Shown here: positions 55,304 to 64,000 of the stretch, one piece after another
Layout of the letters: every line of letters begins with the position of its first letter
Numbering within the stretch: the stretch's first letter is position 1
Assembly: GCA_019694975.1 (NCBI GenBank)
Contig: JAIBAY010000011.1
Span: 31,447 to 95,446 of the forward strand
Reading direction: 5' to 3'
Length of the DNA stretch: 64,000 nucleotides
From: Chitinophagales bacterium
GTDB lineage: Bacteria > Bacteroidota > Bacteroidia > Chitinophagales > UBA10324
Notes under the pieces: generated by a model
What the model saw: the letters and a program-made list of their open reading frames with translations, nothing else
Told to the model about the DNA's origin: nothing
Databases searched by the model: none
Made by a program: the position numbers and the translations under genes

Positions 55304-58258
55304 ATGAAACTATTTATCAGCCAGATCATACTGCTCCTATTGCTCCTTTTATGCTGCTCAGCAAACTCACAAACGCCTGTTTACAAGAATTATACTGTAA
55401 ATGATGGCTTACCCAGCCAAGTTGTTTACTGCGCTTTACAAGACCATCAAGGGTATATGTGGTTTGGCACAGATGCAGGCGTGAGCCGGTTTGATGGAAA
55501 CCATTTTCAAAACTTTACGAGCAAAGATGGCTTATCTGACAATGAGGTGTTGAAAATATATCAAGACTCAAAACATAGAATTTGGTTTCTGATGTTAAAC
55601 GGCACCTTAAGTTACTTTTTAAATGGTAGAATTTATAGCCAATTAAATGATAAAAATTTAAGCGGTATTCAAACTAAGCTAGAGCTCATGTCATTCCTTG
55701 AAGATAAGGAGCACAATTTGTGGTTTGGTTCTGCCGGGAAAGAATTAATATTTATTTCTAATAAAGACAGCTGTACAGTATTAAGGCTGGATACATTAAA
55801 AAGCTCAAATTCAAGTCGTTTGGTTTTTCCGCTACAAGTTGATAGTGAAACAATGATTGTCATAGGTTCATATTTGTATAGTGCGAATGATCTTCACTTT
55901 ATCCAACGAGATACTCTTTGCTACATTGGCAAGAATATACCATTTGTTGTGGCTGACAGAATCGATTTACAAAGTGTAGCGATAAGTTATAAAGATGGAA
56001 TAAGATGTTTAACACATGACACATCACAAATAATTATTCCCAAATCAATGATACCAGAGTATGAAACGATACAAAGAATGTACATTGATCGGAAAAAAGG
56101 CATTTGGTTGCTTACTTCAAATCTTAGAACCATGTATTATGCATATAAAGACAATAAATACAGCTATCAGACATCATATTTAGATGGCACATATATGGGT
56201 GCTGTGATTATTGATAGTGAGGGCAACAAATGGTTTTGTACAGTCGGACAAGGAGTAAAAAAAATATCAAATGATGCTGAATTTATCAAAGTATTTGAAC
56301 CTATCTCAGTTCTGCAGAACAAAGAAATATGGAGTGTAAATATAGATATACATAATAATGTTTGGTTTGGAAGCGGGACAAGGAATGTTTATAGAATTAC
56401 AAATGACTCAATGAAAATTCATTTGGATATCGGCAACTTAGACTATCATTTGGGCAGAATAACACGAATTGATTTTGACCACGAACAAGTCGCATGGTGT
56501 TCAGCAAGTAATGGGTTGGTGCTAATTAGTTGTAATTCTTTAGATTCTTGCAGTGTTGAAGAAGTAGAAACAATAAACGGCTTGAGGAATTTCAATGCAA
56601 AGTATGTTGGATTTGACCAAAATGGTAATGCTTACTTTTCATCTTTCAGAGGTATTCAGAAGGTTTACAAAAAGGACGGACGACGTATTTTTACAAAGTA
56701 TATCCCAGAAACTTTAGACCCAGATGGTCGAGTATTTTGTCTTTTTTTTGACAAGAACAATATTCTATGGTACGAAAAATTTAATATCTTAACATCATAC
56801 AATGGTTTCCAAGTTCGTAAATACAATGAACTCGCATCCATTATTAAGTCTCAAATAACCAATATTGTCGGAATTCATGATTCAAGTCTTATCCTTTCTA
56901 CCAATGGTAATGGCGTTCTTTTTTTCAAAAACGGTAAAATCATTAATCATCTGACTATGGCAGATGGTTTAGCTGGTGATTTATGCAGAAAAGTATATGT
57001 GGATTCAAACATCATTTATGTTGCAACCAACCAGGGATTTACTTATTTTAATTATGACAATAACCATATATCAGGAATTAAGACCATTACCACGTCTGAT
57101 GGAATTGTATCAAATGATATAAAGGATATTTGTGCAAAAGGTAACAAAATCTATTTGGCCACATCGGCCGGCCTCTGCATTGTGAATAAGGAGATAGCAC
57201 AACTTTCATCTATACCGCCACCAGTCTATATCACTTCCATAGCAACTCTCGGTGGAATTACAACGGATCTTCAACATATGAAGTTCCTGCATAATACAGA
57301 CTTTAATGTGAATTACATAGCTATCACATTTGTACAACCTGAAAAGATAAGTTATCAGTATAAGGTTACCGGTATAGATAAGCAATGGATAGAATCCAAA
57401 AACGCTTCAATTTCATTTTCAACGCTTTCCCCGGGTGACTACACGTTTCTGCTGAGAGCTAAAAAATACAACTCAGATTGGAGTCAGCCCGCATTTTTTC
57501 AGTTCACGATCATTCCGGCCATATGGCAGCAGTGGTGGTTTAGAATTTATTGGTTGTATTTCTTTTCAACAATTATTTATTACGCTGTTAAACTTTACTC
57601 GAAGAGAAATTATCAGGAACAGCTTCACACACTTGTTGAAGAACAAGTATTGGCTGATGAACGTAACAGGATTGCTGCAGATATGCATGATGACCTTGGC
57701 GCTGATTTAAGCAATCTGCTGCTCATGACCAGAATCGTCGATCAGGAAGCATCGGTTAATTTTAAGGAGAAAACCGACATGTTTAAATTCGAGGACTTTG
57801 CGGCTGGGTTGTCCTCAAAAGTGGATGAGATCATCTGGGCATTAAATTCAAAGAATGATAGCTTGGAAGGGTTGATTCATTTCATTAGTGATTATGCAAC
57901 AAATCTTTCTAAAATCAGTGGTATCAGCACTGTATTTAACTTTCCTGAATTAATTCCAGGTGTTAACATTTCAGCGGCTTTCAGAAGAAACATATTTCTT
58001 GTTGCTAAAGAAACACTGAATAACATAATTCGTCACGCTAGAGCCACTCAAATAGTCATTGATGTCAAAATTGACTCCCGAAATATTAATATTTTAATAA
58101 GTGAAAACGGTGCAGGATTCAACATTAAAGAGATTTCGGATGCGGGAGATGGAATCATAAATATGCACAAACGCATGCGGGCGATCGGCGGAGACTTTCA
58201 GATTACTTCATCTCCGGGAAATGGAAGCAATGCAAGTATTAACGCCCCATTTAATTAG
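55304..58258 (+). CDS. Two-component-regulator-propeller histidine kinase (HisKA_3 / NarL type)
   Basis: 984 residues from ATG 55304 (the frame opens at 55250; the later ATG gives the signal peptide MKLFISQIILLLLLLLCCSA). The periplasmic part is a double Reg_prop propeller (GYMWFGTDAGVSRFDG, HNLWFGSAGK) plus a Y_Y_Y domain (about 670-735). One TM segment (about 745-762) leads to HisKA_3 with His795 (AADMHDDLGADL), then HATPase: N-box KETLNNIIRHARAT and GDGIINMHKRM. The G1 box has Glu934 in place of the usual Asp (ENGAGF). The gene is AT-rich compared with its neighbours. The response regulator gene follows 51 bases downstream. Confidence 0.9.
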   Translation: MKLFISQIILLLLLLLCCSANSQTPVYKNYTVNDGLPSQVVYCALQDHQGYMWFGTDAGVSRFDGNHFQNFTSKDGLSDNEVLKIYQDSKHRIWFLMLNGTLSYFLNGRIYSQLNDKNLSGIQTKLELMSFLEDKEHNLWFGSAGKELIFISNKDSCTVLRLDTLKSSNSSRLVFPLQVDSETMIVIGSYLYSANDLHFIQRDTLCYIGKNIPFVVADRIDLQSVAISYKDGIRCLTHDTSQIIIPKSMIPEYETIQRMYIDRKKGIWLLTSNLRTMYYAYKDNKYSYQTSYLDGTYMGAVIIDSEGNKWFCTVGQGVKKISNDAEFIKVFEPISVLQNKEIWSVNIDIHNNVWFGSGTRNVYRITNDSMKIHLDIGNLDYHLGRITRIDFDHEQVAWCSASNGLVLISCNSLDSCSVEEVETINGLRNFNAKYVGFDQNGNAYFSSFRGIQKVYKKDGRRIFTKYIPETLDPDGRVFCLFFDKNNILWYEKFNILTSYNGFQVRKYNELASIIKSQITNIVGIHDSSLILSTNGNGVLFFKNGKIINHLTMADGLAGDLCRKVYVDSNIIYVATNQGFTYFNYDNNHISGIKTITTSDGIVSNDIKDICAKGNKIYLATSAGLCIVNKEIAQLSSIPPPVYITSIATLGGITTDLQHMKFLHNTDFNVNYIAITFVQPEKISYQYKVTGIDKQWIESKNASISFSTLSPGDYTFLLRAKKYNSDWSQPAFFQFTIIPAIWQQWWFRIYWLYFFSTIIYYAVKLYSKRNYQEQLHTLVEEQVLADERNRIAADMHDDLGADLSNLLLMTRIVDQEASVNFKEKTDMFKFEDFAAGLSSKVDEIIWALNSKNDSLEGLIHFISDYATNLSKISGISTVFNFPELIPGVNISAAFRRNIFLVAKETLNNIIRHARATQIVIDVKIDSRNINILISENGAGFNIKEISDAGDGIINMHKRMRAIGGDFQITSSPGNGSNASINAPFN

Positions 58259-58259
58259 A

Positions 58260-58277
58260 ATCATCCATTTGGATGAT
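58260..58277 (+). other. Intercistronic hairpin between the kinase and regulator genes
   Basis: ATCATCC and GGATGAT form a 7-bp stem with an ATTT loop directly after the kinase stop, followed by ATCTTTTATACTTT. A weak terminator or an mRNA processing/stability site; it could set the kinase/regulator ratio. Confidence 0.45.
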
Positions 58278-58309
58278 ATCTTTTATACTTTGATCCTTTA
58301 GATTTATGA

Positions 58310-58969
58310 ATGAAATTCCCTAAATCAAGTAATATGTCCGTTAAGATCGTAATGATAGAAGATCACGATGAGTTTCGGGAAAGTCTGACATTTCTGTTAA
58401 ATTCGAATGATGAATTTATTTGCACATCCTATGCTCAGGCAGAAGAGGCAATGGCTTACATCGATATTGATAGTCCTGAGGCAATTATTATGGATATTAA
58501 CCTGCCAGGCATTTCCGGTATTGAATGTACCCGCATCCTAAAACTGAGATTTCCTTCAATTCAAATATTGATGTGTACCGTCAGTGAAGATGATGATAAA
58601 ATACTGGAAGCACTTAAAGCCGGCGCTAGCGGCTATATACTTAAGCGATCAGCAGTGAATGATATTTTTTCAGCAATAAAGGATATTGTTTCCGGAGGAT
58701 CGCCAATGACACCTGTCATTGCCCGAAAGGTAGTTGCATCGTTTTTGCCGAAGCAGGTTGAGAATAACATTGTTGCTATCCTTTCCGTCAGAGAGAATGA
58801 AATCCTCGATTTACTAGCTGAAGGGTACAGAATCAAGGAAATTGCTGCAAGGCTTTATGTAACTGTTAATACAATACGTACCCATATACGTCATATTTAT
58901 GAAAAGCTTCAGGTAAATTCACGAGTGGAAGCACTGAACAAATCGCGAAAAAATATCTACAAGGTATAA
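58310..58969 (+). CDS. NarL/LuxR-type response regulator
   Basis: 219 residues from ATG 58310 (M9 at 58334 is an alternative). Receiver domain: acidic pair in MIEDHDE, phospho-acceptor Asp62 (IIMDINLPG), Lys in GYILKRSA. A LuxR-type HTH (about 155-215; LSVRENEILDLLAEGYRIKEIAARL, then NTIRTHIRHIYEKL) binds DNA. It is adjacent to the propeller kinase with the hairpin between and almost certainly forms its cognate partner. Target genes cannot be predicted. Confidence 0.93.
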   Translation: MKFPKSSNMSVKIVMIEDHDEFRESLTFLLNSNDEFICTSYAQAEEAMAYIDIDSPEAIIMDINLPGISGIECTRILKLRFPSIQILMCTVSEDDDKILEALKAGASGYILKRSAVNDIFSAIKDIVSGGSPMTPVIARKVVASFLPKQVENNIVAILSVRENEILDLLAEGYRIKEIAARLYVTVNTIRTHIRHIYEKLQVNSRVEALNKSRKNIYKV

Positions 58970-59253
58970 ATCCTAACTTCTCTCACTTTTTCAAAATCAC
59001 CCGTTTTGAGTATTGACAGCAGTCAAAATTGATCTCATCTTTGATCCGGATATTAAATTACCTGAACAACATACTTATCACACCTGTTAACTATATCAAC
59101 AGCCTATTCAATGTTCCGGCAAAGGTAATTTCTTATCATATCATATCTGGCAAAACTGCAGGGAGGATGTTTCAAGAGAGTGAGACTGAATTCCTGCAGT
59201 TTATATTCCATTCTACTATTTTCCACAAATATTTTGAAAACAAACAGCAACTT

Positions 59254-59895
59254 CTAAAAAGAATTCCATTCCTTATACAGTTCATTTGTTTGTTCATTTT
59301 TCGCCGGCAAATCATACATGCCACTAATCTTTCGTTGGCGATAACATTCATAAAGCGTGATGGCGCAGGCTACTGATATATTTAAACTTTTAATCATACC
59401 AACTTGCGGGATGATAAAATTACCATCTGATAAAGAGGAAGCCTGCTCAGAAACACCCTCTTTTTCGTTTCCAAAAACAAGCGCCATGGGCTGGCAGAAA
59501 TCGATTTCATAAAGTTCAGTTGAATCCTGCTGCAGTCGAGTGGAGAAAATATTTGTATACCGTTTTCTTACTGTTTCAAAGCATTCGGCCACATCATAAT
59601 AATGATGAATAGTCAGCCACTTGCTGGCACTGGCTGAAGATTTTTTGCCAAGTTTCGATTCTCTTTTACCGCCTGGTGAAATAACGTAAACATCTTGTAT
59701 CCCTACAGCATCGCAAGATCTAAGAACAGCCGAAATATTATGCGGATCCCATACATTTTCAAGCACCAGGGTAATATCAAACTGCCGTTTTGAAAGCACT
59801 TCCATCATCCGCTTATTACGCTCAGGTGTCATAGGCAATAAAGATAGCAGGCTACGTTTTAAAATCTTCAAATTTCTCTTTCTAAAAAAAGTCAA
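59254..59895 (-). CDS. trmH: TrmH-family (SpoU/SPOUT) tRNA/rRNA methyltransferase
   Basis: 213 residues from ATG 59895; ATG 59832 (MTPERNKRM) is where many TrmH proteins start. SPOUT motifs: VLENVWDPHNISAVLRSCDAVGI (motif 1), LVFGNEKEGVS (motif 2) and IPQVGMIKSLNISVACAITLYE (motif 3, knotted SAM site). TrmH methylates the 2'-OH of G18 in tRNA. The 21-residue basic N-terminal extension is Bacteroidota-like and may aid RNA binding. Convergent to the response regulator region. Confidence 0.9.
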   Translation of the reverse strand: MTFFRKRNLKILKRSLLSLLPMTPERNKRMMEVLSKRQFDITLVLENVWDPHNISAVLRSCDAVGIQDVYVISPGGKRESKLGKKSSASASKWLTIHHYYDVAECFETVRKRYTNIFSTRLQQDSTELYEIDFCQPMALVFGNEKEGVSEQASSLSDGNFIIPQVGMIKSLNISVACAITLYECYRQRKISGMYDLPAKNEQTNELYKEWNSF

Positions 59896-60125
59896 TGCCC
59901 ATAATTCTGCATCCTCAATTCTTCAAAAGTGCCGTTAAAATTGATCGTTTGTGACATCATTACAAATGAAATCCACAAATGAGGCTAGTTTTCCACACCC
60001 AATTGTTTGCCCTCCCAATGCCCTTATGCTCTCTCTTTTTAATTAGTAACTTCGCCCATTGACAATTGTACTTCATACCGTCAATAAAAGCAACAAATTT
60101 TTCATTTGAAATCTAACAGTTTAGC

Positions 60126-62648
60126 ATGGCAACCGGAGAGAAAATAATACAGGTAAATATTGAAGAGGAGATGAAAACAGCGTACATCGATTATTCGATG
60201 TCTGTAATTGTTTCCAGGGCTATTCCTGATGCGCGTGACGGACTTAAACCTGTGCATCGGCGAATCCTCTATGCAATGAATGAACTTGGACTTGCCCCCA
60301 ATCGGCCTTATAAGAAGTCAGCACGCCTTGTAGGGGAAGTACTTGGTAAATACCATCCGCATGGAGATGCCTCCGTCTATGATGCAATTGTGAGGATGGC
60401 ACAATGGTGGTCAATGCGATACCCTTTGGTGGATGGACAAGGAAATTTCGGCTCGTTGGACAATGATCCACCCGCAGCAATGCGTTATACGGAAGTAAGA
60501 ATGGAGAAGATGGCTGAAGACATGATGACAGATATTGAAAAAGATACTGTTGACTTTCAGTTCAACTTTGATGACACTTTGCAGGAACCAACCGTAATGC
60601 CCAGCAGAATTCCGAACCTCCTCGTAAACGGCTCGTCTGGAATTGCTGTTGGCATGGCGACTAATATTTTGCCGCACAATATTTCTGAAGTTATTGATGG
60701 CATCAATGCCTTCATAGATAATAAGGATATTTCTGTCGAAGAACTGATTAAGTACGTTAAAGCACCGGATTTCCCTACCGGAGGAACTATATATGGTTAT
60801 GACGGTGTCAAACAGGGCCTCTTAACCGGAAGGGGAAAGGTCGTTGTAAGGGCTAAAACGGTATTTGAGACACTGAAGAACGGTAAAGAACGGATTATAG
60901 TCACTGAATTTCCATACCAGGTTAACAAAGCACAGGTGCATCTAAGAATTCATGAACTGGTCTTAGAAAAGCAGATTGATGGTATTTCAGAAAGCAGGGA
61001 TGAGTCTGATCGTGATGGTATACGGTTGGTTATTGAACTTAAAAGAGATGCAATTCCAAATGTTGTATTAAATCAGTTGTACAATTTCACACAACTCCAG
61101 AATTCATACAGCGTAAATAATATTGCTCTTGTCGGTGGCCGTCCGAAGCAGATGAATCTGAAAGACATGATCAGCGTTTTTGTGGATTTTCGCCACGAAG
61201 TGGTGGTGCGAAGAACAAAATTCGAATTGGCGGAAGCTGAAAAGAGAGCACACATACTGGAAGGTCTCCTGATTGCACTTGATCACTTAGACGAGGTTAT
61301 AGCCCTGATCCGTGCATCAAAAACACCGGACGAAGCACAATCGGCATTGATAGCGAATTTCAATTTATCTGAAATTCAGTCTAAAGCAATACTTGAAATG
61401 CGCCTGCAGCGCCTGACCGGACTTGAGCGGGATAAAATAAGAGAAGAATACAAAGAGTTAATGAAGGTAATTGAATACTACAAGGATGTTCTGTCAAATG
61501 AAAAACTTCGTATGGAAATCATTCGTGATGAAATGACGGAAATGAAAAAGAAATATGGCGATGAACGACGTTCTGAAATTGTGTATTCTGCTGAGGATAT
61601 TAATATCGAAGACCTGATTGCCGATGAAGAGATGGTGATTACTATTAGTCATCTTGGCTATATTAAACGGACTACACTTTCAAGTTATAAAAGACAATAC
61701 CGGGGTGGCAAGGGATCAATTGGCAGCGGATCGAGAGAGGAAGATTTTATTGAGCACCTGTTTATTGCTTCGAACCATAACTACATACTTTTCTTCACGG
61801 AAAAAGGCAGGTGTTATTGGATGAAGGTATATGAAGTACCGGAAGGCAACAAAACAGTTAAAGGCAGGGCTGTACAGAACCTGATTAATTTGCCTGTTGA
61901 TGATAAGATCAGGGCTGTAATAAATGTAAAAAAGATGGATAATGAGGAGTTCCTGAATTCAAATTACCTTGTTTTCTGCACCAAAAAGGGGATTATTAAA
62001 AAAACAACCCTTGAGGAATTCAGCCGGCCCCGTGCTTCCGGCATCAATGCAATCACGATTCGTGAAGGAGATGAATTGCTGGAAGTTAAAATGACCGATG
62101 GCAGGAAAGAAGTGCTTATGGCTGTAAAGTCAGGCAAAGCAATTCGATTCAATGAAGAGAAGGTTAGACCTATGGGAAGAACAGCGGCTGGTGTGATTGG
62201 TATTGATTGCGCTGATAATGACGAAGTTGTTGGTATGATCTGTGTTGACAAGCACGACGATGCACAAACTATACTGGTTGTGTCGGAAAAGGGTTATGGA
62301 AAAAGAACGGATATTGATGAGTACCGCATAACAAATAGGGGGGCAAAAGGAGTGAAAACCTTAAATATTACCCCAAAAACAGGCTCATTAGTCACCATAA
62401 AAAATGTTACGAATCAGGACGATCTCATGATTATTAATAAAACCGGCGTTACCATAAGAATGTCTGTATCAGACATTAAAGTGATTGGCAGAGCGACACA
62501 GGGCGTAAGGCTAATTAAGCTTAGCAGCAACGACGAGATTGCGAGTGTTGCAAAGATTGAGATGGATGCCGAAAAGAGCATTGATAATGAACCTGATGAC
62601 GAGAACAGGTCAAATGAGAAACAAGGCGATATGTTTAGCCCTAATTAA
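60126..62648 (+). CDS. gyrA: DNA gyrase subunit A
   Basis: 840 residues. Catalytic Tyr121 in [10 protein letters not shown], quinolone-region HPHGD-A82-S-V-Y-D. The GyrA C-terminal beta-pinwheel has the box QYRGGKG (usual QRRGGKG), and further repeated strands. With GyrB it introduces negative supercoils. A82 corresponds to E. coli Ser83, the quinolone anchor, and Ser83 here to Ala84. The GyrA start [25 protein letters not shown] is the common one for this phylum. The TPR gene follows 15 bases downstream. Confidence 0.96.
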   Translation: MATGEKIIQVNIEEEMKTAYIDYSMSVIVSRAIPDARDGLKPVHRRILYAMNELGLAPNRPYKKSARLVGEVLGKYHPHGDASVYDAIVRMAQWWSMRYPLVDGQGNFGSLDNDPPAAMRYTEVRMEKMAEDMMTDIEKDTVDFQFNFDDTLQEPTVMPSRIPNLLVNGSSGIAVGMATNILPHNISEVIDGINAFIDNKDISVEELIKYVKAPDFPTGGTIYGYDGVKQGLLTGRGKVVVRAKTVFETLKNGKERIIVTEFPYQVNKAQVHLRIHELVLEKQIDGISESRDESDRDGIRLVIELKRDAIPNVVLNQLYNFTQLQNSYSVNNIALVGGRPKQMNLKDMISVFVDFRHEVVVRRTKFELAEAEKRAHILEGLLIALDHLDEVIALIRASKTPDEAQSALIANFNLSEIQSKAILEMRLQRLTGLERDKIREEYKELMKVIEYYKDVLSNEKLRMEIIRDEMTEMKKKYGDERRSEIVYSAEDINIEDLIADEEMVITISHLGYIKRTTLSSYKRQYRGGKGSIGSGSREEDFIEHLFIASNHNYILFFTEKGRCYWMKVYEVPEGNKTVKGRAVQNLINLPVDDKIRAVINVKKMDNEEFLNSNYLVFCTKKGIIKKTTLEEFSRPRASGINAITIREGDELLEVKMTDGRKEVLMAVKSGKAIRFNEEKVRPMGRTAAGVIGIDCADNDEVVGMICVDKHDDAQTILVVSEKGYGKRTDIDEYRITNRGAKGVKTLNITPKTGSLVTIKNVTNQDDLMIINKTGVTIRMSVSDIKVIGRATQGVRLIKLSSNDEIASVAKIEMDAEKSIDNEPDDENRSNEKQGDMFSPN

Positions 62649-62663
62649 TTACCTAACCAAATA

Positions 62664-63845
62664 ATGAAGAAAATGATCAAAAAACTTGTTTGGACAATTG
62701 TCTACATAAATGTGTTTTACGGAACTGTATTTTCCCAGTCTTCACAGGTGGTAAGTGCTTGGAATTATGTTAAGTACGGGCAATTTGAAGAGGCCAAAAC
62801 TGCAATCAATCAAGCCATATTGGATCCGAAAACGAGCACATGGCCTAAAACGTGGTTTTATCGTGGAAGTATTTACCTGGCAATATACGATGATACCACC
62901 TTCAGAAAGAAAAATCCTGATGCTTTACCAGAGGCTATCAGATCTTATGAAAAATCAATGGAGGTAAGCAATGGTGGAAAAAATGAATACAAAGATCAGA
63001 TACTGGCTGGATTACAGGAATGCGCACTCAATTCTTTCAATGAAGGAGTCAAGCCATATAATGATAAGATGTATCAACAGGCATATAACTCCTTTAAGCA
63101 ATCATCTGAGGTTTACAAGTACATCAACCAAACATTTAATCTGAAAAATGTAGATACGCTGGCAACATTGTATGCGGCTCATGCAGCAACAAAACTTAAG
63201 CAATATAAAGAAGCAGAAACGCTCTATAAATCGTTGCTGGAACAAGGCATTTCAGACGCTGACATTTATGCAAATATGGGCGAGATGTACCTTGGTATGG
63301 GTGATACCAGTCAGGCAATTCAGGTTATATCAAAAGGTACGGCACTTTATCCTAATGATAAAGGTCTAATGATTCAAGAATTGAATGTTTATCTGTATTC
63401 CAAGAAGTTTGATGAAGCCGAAAAGAAGCTTCAATTGGCAATTCAGAAAGATCCCAAGTTTATTCCATTGTACATTCAACTGGCCAATATCTATGAACAA
63501 AAGGGCGATACCGCCAATGCAAGGAAAACGTATGAACAAGCCATCGCCATTGAACCGGACAATTTTGATGCACAGTATAGACTGGGAGCAATGTATTACA
63601 ATGAAGCGGTTGAATTGAATAATACAATGAATAAGCTTGACTTAAATCAACAGAAGCAATATGATTTGCTTAAAGTGCAGCGAGATGCCACCTTTAAGAA
63701 ATCGCTTCCTTATTTAGAAAACGCTCACAGGCAGGATGCTAAGGATATGGATACGATGATTGCTTTGAAAGAGCTCTATGCGCGATTAAATATGACTGAA
63801 AAATTAACGCTGATTAAAGGCGAAATTGATGCAGCCAAGCAATAA
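62664..63845 (+). CDS. Exported TPR-repeat protein
   Basis: 393 residues. Signal peptide-like start (KKLVWTIVYINVFYGTVFSQ). The rest is a solenoid of tetratricopeptide repeats, for example AWNYVKYGQFEEAKTAINQAIL, EAETLYKSLLEQGISDADIY, ANMGEMYLGMGDTSQAIQVISKG and LYIQLANIYEQKGDTANARKTYEQAI. Periplasmic or membrane-associated scaffold, possibly involved in envelope assembly or gliding. It shares a transcript with gyrA (15-base gap) and ends with a strong terminator. Confidence 0.85.
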   Translation: MKKMIKKLVWTIVYINVFYGTVFSQSSQVVSAWNYVKYGQFEEAKTAINQAILDPKTSTWPKTWFYRGSIYLAIYDDTTFRKKNPDALPEAIRSYEKSMEVSNGGKNEYKDQILAGLQECALNSFNEGVKPYNDKMYQQAYNSFKQSSEVYKYINQTFNLKNVDTLATLYAAHAATKLKQYKEAETLYKSLLEQGISDADIYANMGEMYLGMGDTSQAIQVISKGTALYPNDKGLMIQELNVYLYSKKFDEAEKKLQLAIQKDPKFIPLYIQLANIYEQKGDTANARKTYEQAIAIEPDNFDAQYRLGAMYYNEAVELNNTMNKLDLNQQKQYDLLKVQRDATFKKSLPYLENAHRQDAKDMDTMIALKELYARLNMTEKLTLIKGEIDAAKQ

Positions 63846-63868
63846 TTTTGGCTTAATTACTTTGAAAG

Positions 63869-63900
63869 TCCCGGCAGTTTTACTGACCGGGATTTTTTTT
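63869..63900 (+). terminator. Rho-independent terminator of the gyrA-TPR operon
   Basis: TCCCGG and CCGGGA pair across a 12-base loop, with the T-run ATTTTTTTT after the stem. Confidence 0.85.
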
Positions 63901-64000
63901 GAAAGGGAGAGCATACAAAACAAATTACAGCGCAAAGTATCGGATATATGGCATTAGATGCCAAAATTATATACTTAACATAATATTAATTATAGGCAAC

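Noticed and set aside
58980..59030. Two small hairpins after the response regulator as terminators
   Set aside because: Stems of five to six bases without a T run; too weak.
59029..59376. 115-codon plus-strand frame downstream of the response regulator
   Set aside because: It overlaps the 3' end of the TrmH-like gene on the other strand and shows no family resemblance.

Overview
The window is a chromosomal segment from a member of the Bacteroidota, most likely Chitinophagales or a neighbouring lineage. The case rests on several signs. Seven secreted proteins carry C-terminal tails of the type IX secretion system (T9SS). There are two TonB-dependent receptors with an N-terminal carboxypeptidase-regulatory-like domain, one of them paired with a DUF4249 lipoprotein. 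Lipoproteins have short lipoboxes, and several intergenic regions carry TAnnTTTG promoter boxes typical of this phylum. Shine-Dalgarno sequences are mostly absent, and several genes need TTG or GTG starts. I see no rRNA or tRNA gene, no CRISPR array and no intact insertion sequence.

Layout. 1-10 kb: the 3' end of rpe, a TonB receptor, a small lipoprotein, a membrane protein, a T9SS-exported alpha/beta hydrolase, a large Asp-box (BNR/VPS10-like) propeller protein and a DUF4251 protein. 10-15 kb: an SDR / steroid-5-alpha-reductase-like gene pair, a SWIB-domain chromatin-like protein with a histone-H1-like Lys/Ala tail, and an S9 peptidase. 15-20 kb: a compact purL-mqnE-phosphatase-mqnA operon linking purine synthesis and the futalosine route to menaquinone. 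20-25 kb: TonB receptor plus DUF4249, and trxB. 25-29 kb: nucleotide-sugar and glycosyltransferase genes (rfbC, an SDR epimerase, an rmlD-like gene, a GT4) for surface polysaccharide. 29-35 kb: an exported FN3-sulfatase, a NUDIX/sirtuin pair, a short MITE-like element, a hypothetical secreted protein and a cytochrome-like propeller lipoprotein. 35-42 kb: a retropepsin-like protein, mdh, an M43 metalloprotease, rimK with a retropepsin-like zinc protease, mnmA, a lipoprotein and a monooxygenase-fold protein. 42-51 kb: three tandem arylsulfotransferase-like T9SS proteins and an FN3-only T9SS protein. 51-64 kb: a DUF3179 protein, a periplasmic binding protein overlapping guaA, an AT-rich propeller histidine kinase with its NarL-type regulator, a TrmH-like methyltransferase, gyrA and a TPR protein.

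How it fits together. Core housekeeping genes (rpe, purL, mqnE/mqnA, trxB, mdh, mnmA, guaA, gyrA) alternate with a secretion-oriented accessory set. The most distinctive parts are the tandem sulfotransferase-like proteins with an exported sulfatase elsewhere in the window, the sirtuin/NUDIX pair that could form an acyl-ADP-ribose turnover unit, the 3-beta-HSD-like/5-alpha-reductase-like pair, and the TA-flanked inverted-repeat element upstream of a hypothetical gene. Functions come from motifs read by eye; no database search was run.
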